NCBI RefSeq assembly: GCF_013001025.1
Contig: NZ_CP053021.1
Location: forward strand, 2,125,501-2,189,500
Direction: 5' to 3'
DNA length: 64,000 bases
Source: Sphingobium yanoikuyae
GTDB lineage: Bacteria; Pseudomonadota; Alphaproteobacteria; Sphingomonadales; Sphingomonadaceae
The position numbers and the translations under genes were made by a program. Positions 1 through 8,716 of the stretch are shown here, piece after piece; the stretch's first letter is position 1; each line of letters opens with the position of its first letter. Below the pieces are notes generated by a model that worked only from the letters and a program-made list of their open reading frames with translations, made no database searches and had not been told where the DNA came from.

Positions 1-380
1 ACCTGATCGGCGGTGTTGCTGTAATGATAGACCTTCCCGCCATGATAGACGCCGATATGCTTTTGCGGAATGTTGACCATCTCTTTGCGGGTAAGGTCGA
101 CATTGCTGGCCAGCGTCACGAAAATCAGCTGGGTCTTGGCGAGATCGGCATCGTCCCAGCGCCCCACACGCGAACATTGGGCGAATATCTCATGCACCCG
201 GACATTGGCGCCAGGCTTGCTTCCACCAGCTAACTGTTTGCAGTTAAAGGAAAATGTCAGATCACATATGTGCGAGACAAAATGCGCACAGTGATTCGCT
301 GCCGGATCGTGAAATTTATTTTCGCATATCTTGTTGATATTCTTGCCAAGAGCAGCATCAAGCCTTGTCGCGATGGTCAT
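1..380 (-). CDS. Partial CDS, NlpC/P60-like cysteine peptidase candidate
   Basis: The minus-strand frame is open from ATG 378-380 to the left window edge, so only about 126 N-terminal residues are visible. A Shine-Dalgarno-like GGGAGA lies seven bases before the ATG. The protein has Cys31 in the context NHCAHFVSH and, about 75 residues later, His108 in KHIGVYHGG. That arrangement resembles the catalytic Cys and the HVGIY-type His of NlpC/P60 and related papain-like amidases. No signal peptide is evident. Codons such as ATA, AAA, AAT and TTT are much more frequent than in neighbouring genes, which hints at horizontal acquisition. The family call is inferred from these two motifs only; the C-terminal part is missing. 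Confidence 0.6.
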   Translation of the reverse strand, partial: MTIATRLDAALGKNINKICENKFHDPAANHCAHFVSHICDLTFSFNCKQLAGGSKPGANVRVHEIFAQCSRVGRWDDADLAKTQLIFVTLASNVDLTRKEMVNIPQKHIGVYHGGKVYHYSNTADQ

Positions 381-590
381 AATCGTCTCCCGATTGCCAG
401 CGCGACCCGCTTATTTTTCGGCCATAGTAGAAAAAGCCCGGCTCCCCACAATAAGGGCCACCCCGGAGGAATGCCCGAAACAGCAGCCGCATCCACTGTT
501 TTCCGCCCCCGCATCGTGGAAATGCTGGCCTTGCAGGCGGGAAGGCGCTAGCGGGCAGAGCATCAATCTGCGTCTTCAAAGGTTTCGATA

Positions 591-1691
591 ATGGGTTTTC
601 GTTGCGGTATCGTCGGGCTTCCCAATGTGGGCAAGTCCACCCTGTTCAATGCGCTGACCGAGACGCAGGCAGCGCAGGCGGCGAATTATCCCTTCTGCAC
701 GATCGAGCCCAATGAGGGTCGCGTCGCCGTGCCTGACGATCGGTTGCAAACCATCGCCAGGATCGGCGGCAGCGCCAAGATCATCGAGACCCAGCTCGCC
801 TTCGTCGACATTGCCGGCCTGGTGCGCGGCGCGTCGAAGGGCGAAGGGCTGGGCAACCAGTTCCTGGCCAACATCCGCGAGACCGATGCGATCGTCCACG
901 TCCTGCGCTGTTTCGAGGATGACGACATCACCCATGTCGAGGGCAAGGTCGATCCGATCGCCGACGCCGAGACGGTCGAAACCGAACTGATGCTCGCCGA
1001 CCTCGAAAGCCTCGAAAAGCGCGTTCCCAACCTGCTCAAGAAAGGCGCGCAGGGCGACAAGGAAGCCAAGGCCGCCGCATCGGTGCTGGGCCAGACGCTG
1101 GAACTGCTGCGCGACGGCAAGCCCGCCCGCCTGACCCAGCCGCGCGACGAGGAAGAAGCCCGCCTGTTCGCCCAGGCGCAGCTGCTGACCGCCAAGCCTG
1201 TCCTCTATGTCTGCAATGTCGAGGAAGGCGCCGCGGCCGAGGGCAACGCATTTTCCGCCCGCGTGTTCGAGAAAGCGGCGGCCGAAAATGCCAGCGCGGT
1301 CATCGTGTCGGCCGCGATCGAGGCTGAACTCATCACCATGCCGGTCGAGGAACGCGGCGAATATCTCGAAGCGCTGGGCCTGACCGAAGCCGGCCTCGCC
1401 CGCATCATCCGCGCTGGCTATGAGCTGCTTGGCCTCATCACCTTCTTCACTGTCGGCCCCAAGGAAGCCCGCGCCTGGACCGTAGCCAAGGGCAGCAAGG
1501 CCCCGCAGGCCGCCGGCGCCATCCACTCGGACTTCGAAAAGGGCTTCATCCGCGCCGAGACCATGGCCTATGCCGATTATGTCCAGTTCAATGGCGAAGC
1601 CGGCGCCAAGGAAGCAGGCAAGTGGCGCTCGGAAGGCAAGGATTATGTGACACAGGACGGCGACATCATGCTGTTCCGCTTCAACGTCTGA
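591..1691 (+). CDS. ychF: Redox-regulated ATPase YchF (Obg-like)
   Basis: This 366-residue protein is a ribosome-associated P-loop NTPase of the Obg/OLA1 family. The G1 motif GLPNVGKS is at residues 9-16, and the switch/G3 region contains [17 protein letters not shown]. In place of the GTP-specifying NKxD motif it has NVEE near residue 207, the YchF signature associated with ATP preference. The C-terminal region is a TGS domain ending in [11 protein letters not shown], and the length matches the family. A glycosylase gene follows after 4 bp, so co-transcription is likely. Family members are linked to translation and oxidative-stress control; nothing in the sequence shows a special role here. 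Confidence 0.97.
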   Translation: MGFRCGIVGLPNVGKSTLFNALTETQAAQAANYPFCTIEPNEGRVAVPDDRLQTIARIGGSAKIIETQLAFVDIAGLVRGASKGEGLGNQFLANIRETDAIVHVLRCFEDDDITHVEGKVDPIADAETVETELMLADLESLEKRVPNLLKKGAQGDKEAKAAASVLGQTLELLRDGKPARLTQPRDEEEARLFAQAQLLTAKPVLYVCNVEEGAAAEGNAFSARVFEKAAAENASAVIVSAAIEAELITMPVEERGEYLEALGLTEAGLARIIRAGYELLGLITFFTVGPKEARAWTVAKGSKAPQAAGAIHSDFEKGFIRAETMAYADYVQFNGEAGAKEAGKWRSEGKDYVTQDGDIMLFRFNV

Positions 1692-1695
1692 TCCG

Positions 1696-2223
1696 ATGGC
1701 GCTGCGCATTGGCCAGCGGCCTGCGCAGCGCAAGGCCGCCTTCCCGCCCAGCGTGGACGCGGGAACGCGGCTGCTGATCCTGGGCAGCCTGCCCGGCGAC
1801 GCCTCCATCAAACAGGGCGAATATTATGCCCATCGCGGCAATGCCTTCTGGGCATTGATGAGCGACGTTCTGGGCGAGGATCTGCGCAGCGCGCCCTATG
1901 CGATGAAGCTCAAGCGACTGCGCGCACGGGGCGTCGGCCTGTGGGATGTGATCGAAAGCGCCGATCGCGACGGCAGCCTGGACAGCAGCATCCGGGGCGC
2001 GGAACTGCGCGACCTCAGCGCCTTCCTGTCCCGCCTGCCCAATCTCCGCGCGATCGCCTTCAACGGCAAGACCGCCGCCCTACATGGCCGCCGACAATTG
2101 GGCGAAAGGTCCGATCTGGTGATGATCGATCTGCCCTCCTCCAGCGGCGCCTATGCCAGCCTGTCGCGTGATTCCAAGCGCCAAGCCTGGAGCATATTGG
2201 CACCCTATGTCGATCCGACATGA
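1696..2223 (+). CDS. DNA-deoxyinosine glycosylase (UDG superfamily family 6)
   Basis: The 175-residue product begins with LLILGSLPGDASIKQGEYYA followed by RGNAFWALMSDVLG, the N-terminal signature of family 6 uracil-DNA glycosylase-like enzymes (HDG). These excise hypoxanthine from deaminated DNA rather than uracil. The GSLPGDASI loop and the Asn in RGNAFW are the expected active-site positions. The C-terminal half carries AIAFNGKTA and LPSSSGAYASLSRDSK, matching the late LPSTSPA-like motif of the superfamily. The gene starts 4 bp after ychF and probably shares its transcript. It may overlap the next gene only if that gene uses a far-upstream start. Confidence 0.85.
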   Translation: MALRIGQRPAQRKAAFPPSVDAGTRLLILGSLPGDASIKQGEYYAHRGNAFWALMSDVLGEDLRSAPYAMKLKRLRARGVGLWDVIESADRDGSLDSSIRGAELRDLSAFLSRLPNLRAIAFNGKTAALHGRRQLGERSDLVMIDLPSSSGAYASLSRDSKRQAWSILAPYVDPT

Positions 2224-2297
2224 ACCATTCGTCACTTTACCGACATGGTTGGACTGCTAAGCAGCGGTCAAATCTTCCTTTTTGCCATGAGGCCATG

Positions 2298-3578
2298 ATG
2301 TCCGCCCGTCGCTTGTCGCTCGCACTTGCCCTGTCCGTTTCCACCCTGCTCGGCGCCTGCGCCCCGGCGCAGCAGCATCCCGCCAGCGTCGCCGCCGCGC
2401 CGGCTGAACAGCGCGCGCCGGTGACGATCCTGGTGTCGATCGACGGCTTCCGTCCCGATTATCTGACCCGCGGCGTTTCGCCCAACCTCAACGCGCTGGC
2501 GGCCGGCGGCACCGAAGCATCGATGCGCCCGTCCTTCCCGACCAAGACCTTCCCCAATCATTGGGCGATCGTGACCGGCGACCGGCCGGACCGCAGCGGC
2601 ATCGTCGCCAATAATATGGAAGATGACAGCCGGCCCAAGGACAAGTTCACCATGGCCAGCGACGATCCCTATTGGTGGAACGAGGCCGAGCCGATCTGGA
2701 TCACCGCCGAAAAGCAGGGCGTGCGCACCGCGACCATGTTCTGGCCCGGCTCCAACGTCGCCTGGGGCGGCAACAAGGCCAGCGAATGGCCCTACAGGAT
2801 CAGCGGCGGATCGCGCCCGAGCGACTGGGCCCAGTTCAACGAGGCGATCAGCCCGACCCAGCGCGTCAACGGCGTGCTGGACGTGCTGCGCCGCCCGGCC
2901 GACATCCGCCCGCGCTTCGTCACCCTCTATTTCGACGAGGTCGACACCGCTGGCCATGTGAACGGCCCGGCCGCACCGGAAACCACCCAGGCAGTCGCAG
3001 ACGTCGACGCCCATATCGGTGACCTCCTCGCCGGCCTCAAGGCGCTGGGCCAGCCGGCCAATATCGTCATCGTCTCCGACCATGGCATGGCCGCCAAGGC
3101 CAACGACCGGGTGCTGCCGATCGACAAGATCGCCGACCCGGCCGACTATCGCGTGGTGGAGGCCGGCCCCTATGCCAGCCTGGTCGCCAATCCCGGCCGC
3201 GAAAAGGCGCTGGAGGCCGCGCTGTTCAAGCCGCGCGACCATATGCAGTGCTGGCGCAAGAGCGACATCCCGGCGCGCTTCCACTATGGCACCCATCGCC
3301 GCATCCCGCCCTATTTCTGCCTGGCCGAAACCGGCTGGGTGTTCCAGAATACGACGCCGACCAAGCCGGTGACCGGCGGCGACCATGGCTGGGACGACCG
3401 CGCCCCCGAAATGCAGGCTTTGTTCATCGCCAACGGCCCGGCCTTCGTCAGCGGCTTCCGTCCCTCGGCCGATTTCACCAATGTCGACGTCTATCCGCTG
3501 CTCGCCCGCCTGCTGGGCGTGACGCCGGTGGCGAGCGATGGCAACCCGGCGGTGCTGCAGGGGCTGGTCAAGCCCTGA
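2298..3578 (+). CDS. Alkaline phosphatase family lipoprotein, nucleotide pyrophosphatase/phosphodiesterase-like
   Basis: The product is an exported metal-dependent phosphodiesterase of the ENPP/type I phosphodiesterase family. I place the start at ATG 2298, preceded by GAGG at 2289-2292; this yields a signal peptide ending in the lipobox LLGAC. Metal and nucleophile positions are visible: VSIDGFRPDY, the catalytic Thr in FPTKTFPNHW, FDEVDTAGH, VSDHGM and GGDHGWD. ENPP enzymes hydrolyse nucleotide or phospholipid diesters, and the substrate here is unknown. A longer in-frame start at 2220 would destroy the signal peptide. The gene sits just before phoD, suggesting a shared role in extracytoplasmic phosphate scavenging. 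Confidence 0.88.
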   Translation: MSARRLSLALALSVSTLLGACAPAQQHPASVAAAPAEQRAPVTILVSIDGFRPDYLTRGVSPNLNALAAGGTEASMRPSFPTKTFPNHWAIVTGDRPDRSGIVANNMEDDSRPKDKFTMASDDPYWWNEAEPIWITAEKQGVRTATMFWPGSNVAWGGNKASEWPYRISGGSRPSDWAQFNEAISPTQRVNGVLDVLRRPADIRPRFVTLYFDEVDTAGHVNGPAAPETTQAVADVDAHIGDLLAGLKALGQPANIVIVSDHGMAAKANDRVLPIDKIADPADYRVVEAGPYASLVANPGREKALEAALFKPRDHMQCWRKSDIPARFHYGTHRRIPPYFCLAETGWVFQNTTPTKPVTGGDHGWDDRAPEMQALFIANGPAFVSGFRPSADFTNVDVYPLLARLLGVTPVASDGNPAVLQGLVKP

Positions 3579-3623
3579 TCGGGCGACATGTCTTTGTCAT
3601 AAAGCGGTTCTAGGCGGCGCGTC

Positions 3624-5174
3624 ATGTTCACGCGCCGCTCGCTCCTCTCCGCCGCCGCCATCGCCCCGATCGTCGGCGCCCCCGCCATTCTCCACGCCCA
3701 AAGCTGGTTCGCCGGCTACCCCTTTGCACTGGGCGTAACATCGGGCGATCCGGCGCCCGACGGCTTCGTCATCTGGACCAAGCTGGCGCCGCGCCCGTTC
3801 GAGCCGCATGGCGGCATGCCGATGACGCCGATCCCGGTAAAATGGGAGGTCGCGGCCGATGATCGCTTCAGGACCATCGTTGCCGGCGGCGAAGCGACCG
3901 CCCGGCCCGAACTGGGCCATAGCGTCCATGTCGAAGTGACCGGCCTTCAGCCCGACCGGCCCTATTGGTATCGCTTTGCGCTCGGCAACGACCAGTCGAC
4001 GCGTGGCCGCGCCCGCACCCTGCCGCTGGCGTCGGCCAGTCCCAAGCTGCTGAAATTCGGCGTCGCTGGCTGTCAGAATTATCAGGATGGCCTGTTCACC
4101 GCCTTCCGCCATCTGGCGCGCGAGGACGATCTCGCCTTCGTCTATCATTATGGCGACTTCATCTATGAATATAGCCAGCGCGGGCCGGACTATGACAAGG
4201 ACGGCCTGCCCGGACCGCAGGTGCGCGACCATATCGGCCAGGATTGTTATGACCTTGCCGACTATCGCCTGCGCTACGCCCAATATCTGAGCGATTATGA
4301 TCTGCAGGCGGCGCGTTGCCGCCATAGCTGGTTTCCGACCTTCGACGATCATGAGGTCGCCAACAACTGGGTCGGTGACATCGACGCCAAGGGCGCGCCG
4401 GCCGATGCCTTCCGCATGCGCCGCGCCGCCGGCATGCAGGCCTGGTATGAATATATGCCGGTCCGCGCGGCGATGGCGCCCCGCAGCGAGATGATCGGCA
4501 CCATGTATCGCCAGGCGCGCTTCGGCGACCTGCTGTCGATCGACTTCCTCGACACCCGCACCTTCCGCACCGACCAGCCCTGCGGCGACAATTTCAAGCC
4601 GGCCTGCGCCGAAATGGCCGCCACCCAGGCACAGGTCATTTCCGCCGAGGAGGAAGGCTGGCTGGCCCGAAACCTTGCCCGCCGCGACGCCAAGTGGAAC
4701 TGCCTGGCGCAGCAGGTGATGATGATGGCGCTCGACCGCCGCAACAGCACGGACGCGGCGGAGCCAATCTACAATATGGACACCTGGGCTGGCTACAAGG
4801 TGCAGCGCCGCCGGCTGCTCGGCCGCATGAAGGGGTTGGACAATGTCGTGGTCCTGACCGGCGACGAGCATCAGAATTTCGCCGGCCTGTTGGATGACGG
4901 CACAAAGCCGGTCGCGGTCGAGTTCGTGTCGACCTCCATCTCCTCGGGCGGCGACGGATCGGACCTTCGGCCGGGCAGCGACATCATCCTAAAGAACAAC
5001 ACGCAGCTCAAGTTCATCAACGACCAGCGCGGCTATCTGACCTGCGAGGTGACGCCGGACGCCTGGACGACGCGGGCGATGGTGATGGATCAGGTATCGG
5101 CGCCGGGCGGCCAGATCCGCACCCGCGCGACCATGACCGTTCCGCGCGGCACGCCGGGGCTGAGCATCAGCTGA
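3624..5174 (+). CDS. phoD: Alkaline phosphatase D family protein (PhoD-like)
   Basis: This 516-residue protein starts with MFTRRSLLSAAAIAPIVGAP, a twin-arginine (Tat) signal, fitting an enzyme exported folded with its metal cofactor. The mature part begins with the PhoD N-terminal domain (FALGVTSGDPAPDGFVIWTKL). The metallophosphoesterase core follows, with GVAGCQNYQDG, YHYGDFIYEY, FDDHEVANNW and VVLTGDEHQNF. PhoD enzymes are secreted phosphomonoesterases or diesterases using Fe and Ca. The gene follows the ENPP-like lipoprotein gene by 45 bp in the same direction. No Pho box was identified upstream, so phosphate control is only a guess. Confidence 0.93.
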   Translation: MFTRRSLLSAAAIAPIVGAPAILHAQSWFAGYPFALGVTSGDPAPDGFVIWTKLAPRPFEPHGGMPMTPIPVKWEVAADDRFRTIVAGGEATARPELGHSVHVEVTGLQPDRPYWYRFALGNDQSTRGRARTLPLASASPKLLKFGVAGCQNYQDGLFTAFRHLAREDDLAFVYHYGDFIYEYSQRGPDYDKDGLPGPQVRDHIGQDCYDLADYRLRYAQYLSDYDLQAARCRHSWFPTFDDHEVANNWVGDIDAKGAPADAFRMRRAAGMQAWYEYMPVRAAMAPRSEMIGTMYRQARFGDLLSIDFLDTRTFRTDQPCGDNFKPACAEMAATQAQVISAEEEGWLARNLARRDAKWNCLAQQVMMMALDRRNSTDAAEPIYNMDTWAGYKVQRRRLLGRMKGLDNVVVLTGDEHQNFAGLLDDGTKPVAVEFVSTSISSGGDGSDLRPGSDIILKNNTQLKFINDQRGYLTCEVTPDAWTTRAMVMDQVSAPGGQIRTRATMTVPRGTPGLSIS

Positions 5175-5233
5175 CAGTTGACGTAAACGGAAAGTCACCA
5201 TACACCATGTCCGTTGCAATGGGAGACGGATAG

Positions 5234-5698
5234 ATGGACGACATTCTCTATTTCGAGGATATCGAGATAGGCGACAGCTTCGCGTTCGGGCCGCTGACCC
5301 TGTCGCGGGAGGAAACGATCGCCTTTGCCGCGGAGTTCGATCCCCAGCCCTTCCATCTGTCCGACGAGGCTGCGGCTACCACCCATTTTCGCACCCTCTC
5401 GGCCAGCGGCTGGCACACCACCGCCCTGTTCATGAAGATGTTCGTCGCCGAAATGCAGAAGCAACCCGGACGCCAGGCGGCCAGCCTGGGCGCGATGGGC
5501 GTCGATGAACTGCGCTGGCTGCGCCCGGTCCGCCCCGGCGACACGTTGCGCGGCACCAATGAGGTGATCGACAAGAAGATTTCGCAGAGCCGCCCGGAAA
5601 TGGGCATCGTCCGCAACAAGGTGACGCTCTACAACCAGAAGGACGAACCCGTGCTGACCATGTGCCCGATCGCCATGTGGCGGACGCGGCCGGCCTGA
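5234..5698 (+). CDS. MaoC family (R)-hydratase-like protein
   Basis: The 154-residue product is a single hot-dog-fold domain of the MaoC/FabZ-like enoyl-CoA hydratase group. The hydratase signature is visible in FAAEFDPQPFHL, where Asp and His are the catalytic pair, followed by ASGWHTTALFMK and GVDELRWLRPVRPGDTL. It would hydrate or dehydrate an acyl-CoA substrate, which cannot be identified. The start ATG is preceded by GGGAGACGG. It lies 59 bp after phoD and 100 bp before a LysE exporter gene, so operon membership is unclear. Confidence 0.88.
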   Translation: MDDILYFEDIEIGDSFAFGPLTLSREETIAFAAEFDPQPFHLSDEAAATTHFRTLSASGWHTTALFMKMFVAEMQKQPGRQAASLGAMGVDELRWLRPVRPGDTLRGTNEVIDKKISQSRPEMGIVRNKVTLYNQKDEPVLTMCPIAMWRTRPA

Positions 5699-5798
5699 TC
5701 CGCCCTCGGCCGGATGGGGCCACTTCCACTATCCCGGACCTGTCGGTGCGGATCGCCTGCCATTAAGCAAAGGCGCATTCTCATCGGGGAGCCCAGCT

Positions 5799-6425
5799 AT
5801 GCCCAGCGCCGCGCATCTTGCCGCCTTCGCCCTCATCTCGCTCGGCATGGTGCTGACGCCGGGTCCGAACATGATCTATCTGATCTCGCGCTCGATCAGC
5901 CAGGGCCGCGCCGCCGGCATGGTCTCGCTGCTCGGCGTCGCCTGCGGCTTCCTCTTCTACATGGTCGCCGCCGCCTTCGGCATCACCGCGCTACTGATGG
6001 CGGTGCCCTTCGCGTATGACGCGCTGCGCCTGGGCGGCGCGCTATATCTGCTGTGGCTCGCCTGGAATGCGGTGCGGCCCGGCGGCCGCTCGCCCTTTCA
6101 GGTGAAGCAATTGCCGCTCGATGGCCCGCGCAAGCTGTTCGCCATGGGGCTGCTGACCAATCTGCTCAATCCCAAGGTAGCGATGATCTATCTCTCGCTG
6201 CTGCCCCAGTTCGTCGATCCGGCGCGCGGCCATGTGCTGGGCCAGTCGCTGATCCTGGGCGCGACCCAGATCGTCATCAGCCTGTCGGTCAATGCGATCA
6301 TCGCCTGCCTGGCCGGATCGATCGCCGGCTTCCTCGGCACCCGGCCGCGCTGGCTCACGATCCAGCGCTGGCTGATGGGCACGGTGCTGGGCGGCCTCGC
6401 CGTGCGGATGGCAGTGGAACGCTAG
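5799..6425 (+). CDS. LysE/RhtB family amino-acid exporter
   Basis: This 208-residue inner-membrane protein has about six hydrophobic segments and the family motif near the N terminus (MVLTPGPNMIYLISRSISQG). A second conserved stretch, FAMGLLTNLLNPKVAMIYLSL, also matches LysE/RhtB exporters. These expel amino acids such as homoserine, threonine or lysine; the substrate cannot be assigned. GGGGAG lies eight bases before the chosen ATG. It is convergent with the MOSC gene that follows, with only 13 bp between stop codons. Confidence 0.9.
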   Translation: MPSAAHLAAFALISLGMVLTPGPNMIYLISRSISQGRAAGMVSLLGVACGFLFYMVAAAFGITALLMAVPFAYDALRLGGALYLLWLAWNAVRPGGRSPFQVKQLPLDGPRKLFAMGLLTNLLNPKVAMIYLSLLPQFVDPARGHVLGQSLILGATQIVISLSVNAIIACLAGSIAGFLGTRPRWLTIQRWLMGTVLGGLAVRMAVER

Positions 6426-6438
6426 GCGACCTCAGCCG

Positions 6439-7092
6439 TCACGCCGCCAACTTGCGCGCCCGTTCCCGCCAGGCTTCGGCCAGTTGCGGCATGTCGGCCA
6501 GCGCACGCACCGCATAGGGATCGGCCTTGTGGCCGCCACCGATCAGCAGGCGAAACACCCGATCGATGCTCCAGTCGGGCAAGGGCCGCTCCAGCAATGT
6601 CATCTGTGTGCCGGCCTCCGCCTCACCTTCGCGGATTACCCGGAAATAGATGCCGCAGCGCGCGGTCTTGACGATCGTCGCCATCACGTCGCGGGCACCG
6701 AAACGATGGTCGAGCTTCCAGCAGGGCTGGCGGCCATGGCTCACCTCCACCACCGCACTGCCCAGGCTGAACCGATCGCCCAGGCAGATGTCGCTTTCGG
6801 TCATGCCACGGCTGGCGATATTCTCGCCAAAGGCGCCGGGCGCATCGAGCAGCGGATGATCGGGCTTGCGATCGCGCCACCAGCCATAATGGTCCTGCGG
6901 ATAGAGATGGATCGCCTTGTCCCAGCCGCCATGATGAACGGTATCGGCCACCCCGTCGCCCGCGAACCCCAGCCAGTTGATGCGGATCGGGCCGACGACC
7001 GGCTGCTTGCCGATGGCGCTATGCTCGTCATCGCGAAAGGGCCGGGGCATGCCGATCAGCAGCGCGTCGATGGTCATGAAAGGCTGGGTCAT
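6439..7092 (-). CDS. MOSC domain-containing protein
   Basis: The protein resembles YiiM-type MOSC proteins, related to the molybdenum-cofactor sulfurase C-terminal domain. Visible features are an N-terminal MPRPFRDDEHSAIGKQP stretch, GVADTVHHGGWDKAIH, ENIASRGMTESDICLGD and the conserved Cys in HGRQPCWKL. YiiM-like proteins are linked to detoxification of N-hydroxylated bases; that role is by homology only. I prefer the start at 7092, which has GGAG four bases upstream. In-frame ATGs at 7107 and 7077 are alternatives. Confidence 0.85.
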   Translation of the reverse strand: MTQPFMTIDALLIGMPRPFRDDEHSAIGKQPVVGPIRINWLGFAGDGVADTVHHGGWDKAIHLYPQDHYGWWRDRKPDHPLLDAPGAFGENIASRGMTESDICLGDRFSLGSAVVEVSHGRQPCWKLDHRFGARDVMATIVKTARCGIYFRVIREGEAEAGTQMTLLERPLPDWSIDRVFRLLIGGGHKADPYAVRALADMPQLAEAWRERARKLAA

Positions 7093-7167
7093 GCCGCTCC
7101 ATGCCATGGTTGCAGCGCGATGACGATGGCCAGTTGCGGCCAGCTTGCCCCGTCCGCCCCCCTAAGA

Positions 7168-7386
7168 TCAGGCGGGGCTCAGTTCCGATCCCAGCTTGAG
7201 CACCAGGTCGCCCTTGTCGGTCTGGACCAGATAGGCGGGATCGCGGGTAGACCCGTTACGACGGATGAGCGAGCCAGCGATCATCCGCTCCACATGCCGC
7301 TCGAACCGCTCGGCGATCCGTCCCCGGCCGACACCCTGCCCCCAATTCCACCTGACCCGTGTTCCCTTACGGAATCTCTCGGCCAT
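7168..7386 (-). CDS. Small HVA1/DUF2945-type TUDOR-like protein
   Basis: This 72-residue protein begins MAERFRKGTRVRWNWGQG and ends AYLVQTDKGDLVLKLGSEL. That is the pattern of the hypervirulence-associated TUDOR domain family (DUF2945), small beta-barrel proteins of unknown bacterial role. The start is ATG 7384-7386, with GGAGAGG about ten bases upstream. The frame stays open far upstream, antisense to the glycosyltransferase gene, but only this segment looks like a protein. It is divergent from the glycosyltransferase gene at 7510. Confidence 0.75.
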   Translation of the reverse strand: MAERFRKGTRVRWNWGQGVGRGRIAERFERHVERMIAGSLIRRNGSTRDPAYLVQTDKGDLVLKLGSELSPA

Positions 7387-7509
7387 CAGCAGACATCCTC
7401 TCCTTCGGGGGCAATCATGCCGGCCGGCTTTCCCGGTCAGCCTCAGCAAAATTCCCGAGACCCGCTCTGGTTCCTTGGGTTTTTCGCCGGTCTGGTCTAA
7501 GGGGCCGCG

Positions 7510-8688
7510 ATGGATGTTACCGGACTTCGTGTCGCGCTGTTCAGCGGCAATTATAATTATGTGCGCGATGGCGCGAACCAGGCGCTCAATCGCTTCGTCG
7601 GCTATCTGCTGCGTCAGGGTGCGCAGGTGCGCGTCTATGCCCCGACCACCGATACACCCGCCTTCCCGCCGACCGGCGACCTGGTCAGCGCGCCGTCCAT
7701 TCCCGTGCCCGGCCGCCCGGAATATCGCATCCCTACTCGCCTGTCGCGCGCGCTGCGCCGTGACCTGAAGGCGTTCGCGCCCAACATGATCCATCTGTCG
7801 AGCCCCGATCCGCTCGGCCATCGGGCGCTGACCTGGGCGCGCGATCATGACCTGCCCGCCGTCGCTTCGGTCCACACCCGGTTCGAAACCTATCCGCGCT
7901 ATTATGGCCTCGCCTTCCTGGAACCCGCGATCGAGGGCATTTTGCGCCGCTTCTACCGCCGCTGCGACGCCATCGTCGCCCCGTCGGAATCCATGGCCCA
8001 GTTGCTGCGCGAGCAGCGAATGAGCTATGATGTTGGCATCTGGACCCGTGGCATCGACCGCGAGATCTTCACCCCTCAGCGCCGCGATCTCGACTGGCGC
8101 CGCTCGCTCGGCTTTGCCGACGATGTGCCGGTGATCGGCTTCATTGGCCGTCAGGTGATGGAAAAGGGGCTGGACGTCTTTTCCGACACGATCGACCAGC
8201 TGACCGCACGCAAGGTGCCGCACAAGGTGCTGGTGGTTGGCGAAGGGCCGGCCCGCGAATGGTTCCAGAACCGCTTGCCCGATGCCGTCTTCACCGGCTT
8301 CCAGGGCGGGGCCGACCTGGGCCGCGCCGTCGCCAGCATGGACATGCTGTTCAACCCGTCGGTCACCGAGACGTTCGGCAATGTCACGCTGGAGGCGATG
8401 GCCTGCCGCCTGCCGACCGTCGCCGCCCGCGCCACCGGCAGCGAAAATCTGGTGCAGGAAGGCGTTACCGGCCGGCTGATCCGCCCCGGCGCCATCGGCA
8501 AGTTTGCCGATGCGCTGCAAATCTACTGCACTGACGCCGCCGCCCGCGCCAGCGCAGGCGCCGCCGCCGAGGCGCAGGCTGAACATTTCGGCTGGGACCA
8601 GGTGAACCAGGCGCTGGTCGACACCTATTTGCGGATCATCCGCCAGCGCGCCCAGGGTGCCAAGATCCGTTCCAGCCCTGTTCCCTGA
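7510..8688 (+). CDS. Glycosyltransferase family 4 (GT-B), MgtA-like
   Basis: The 392-residue protein has the GT-B architecture of GT4 enzymes. An N-terminal acceptor domain begins RVALFSGNYNYVRDGANQAL, and the C-terminal donor domain contains VIGFIGRQVMEKGLD, KVLVVGEGPAREWF and ETFGNVTLEAMACRLPTVAA with the paired glutamates. Closest in style are alpha-mannosyl/glucosyl transferases acting on diacylglycerol-type lipids. Whether it builds a glycolipid or a polysaccharide cannot be told. AAGGGG lies about five bases before the ATG. The next gene, rarA, starts 28 bp after the stop. Confidence 0.92.
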   Translation: MDVTGLRVALFSGNYNYVRDGANQALNRFVGYLLRQGAQVRVYAPTTDTPAFPPTGDLVSAPSIPVPGRPEYRIPTRLSRALRRDLKAFAPNMIHLSSPDPLGHRALTWARDHDLPAVASVHTRFETYPRYYGLAFLEPAIEGILRRFYRRCDAIVAPSESMAQLLREQRMSYDVGIWTRGIDREIFTPQRRDLDWRRSLGFADDVPVIGFIGRQVMEKGLDVFSDTIDQLTARKVPHKVLVVGEGPAREWFQNRLPDAVFTGFQGGADLGRAVASMDMLFNPSVTETFGNVTLEAMACRLPTVAARATGSENLVQEGVTGRLIRPGAIGKFADALQIYCTDAAARASAGAAAEAQAEHFGWDQVNQALVDTYLRIIRQRAQGAKIRSSPVP

Positions 8689-8716
8689 TCGGCCCGGCCG
8701 ACCTATATCGGGGACG

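Noticed and set aside
358..579. Minus-strand 73-codon frame before ychF
   Set aside because: It has no good start signal, no recognisable motif, and overlaps the ribosome site and start of the peptidase-like gene.
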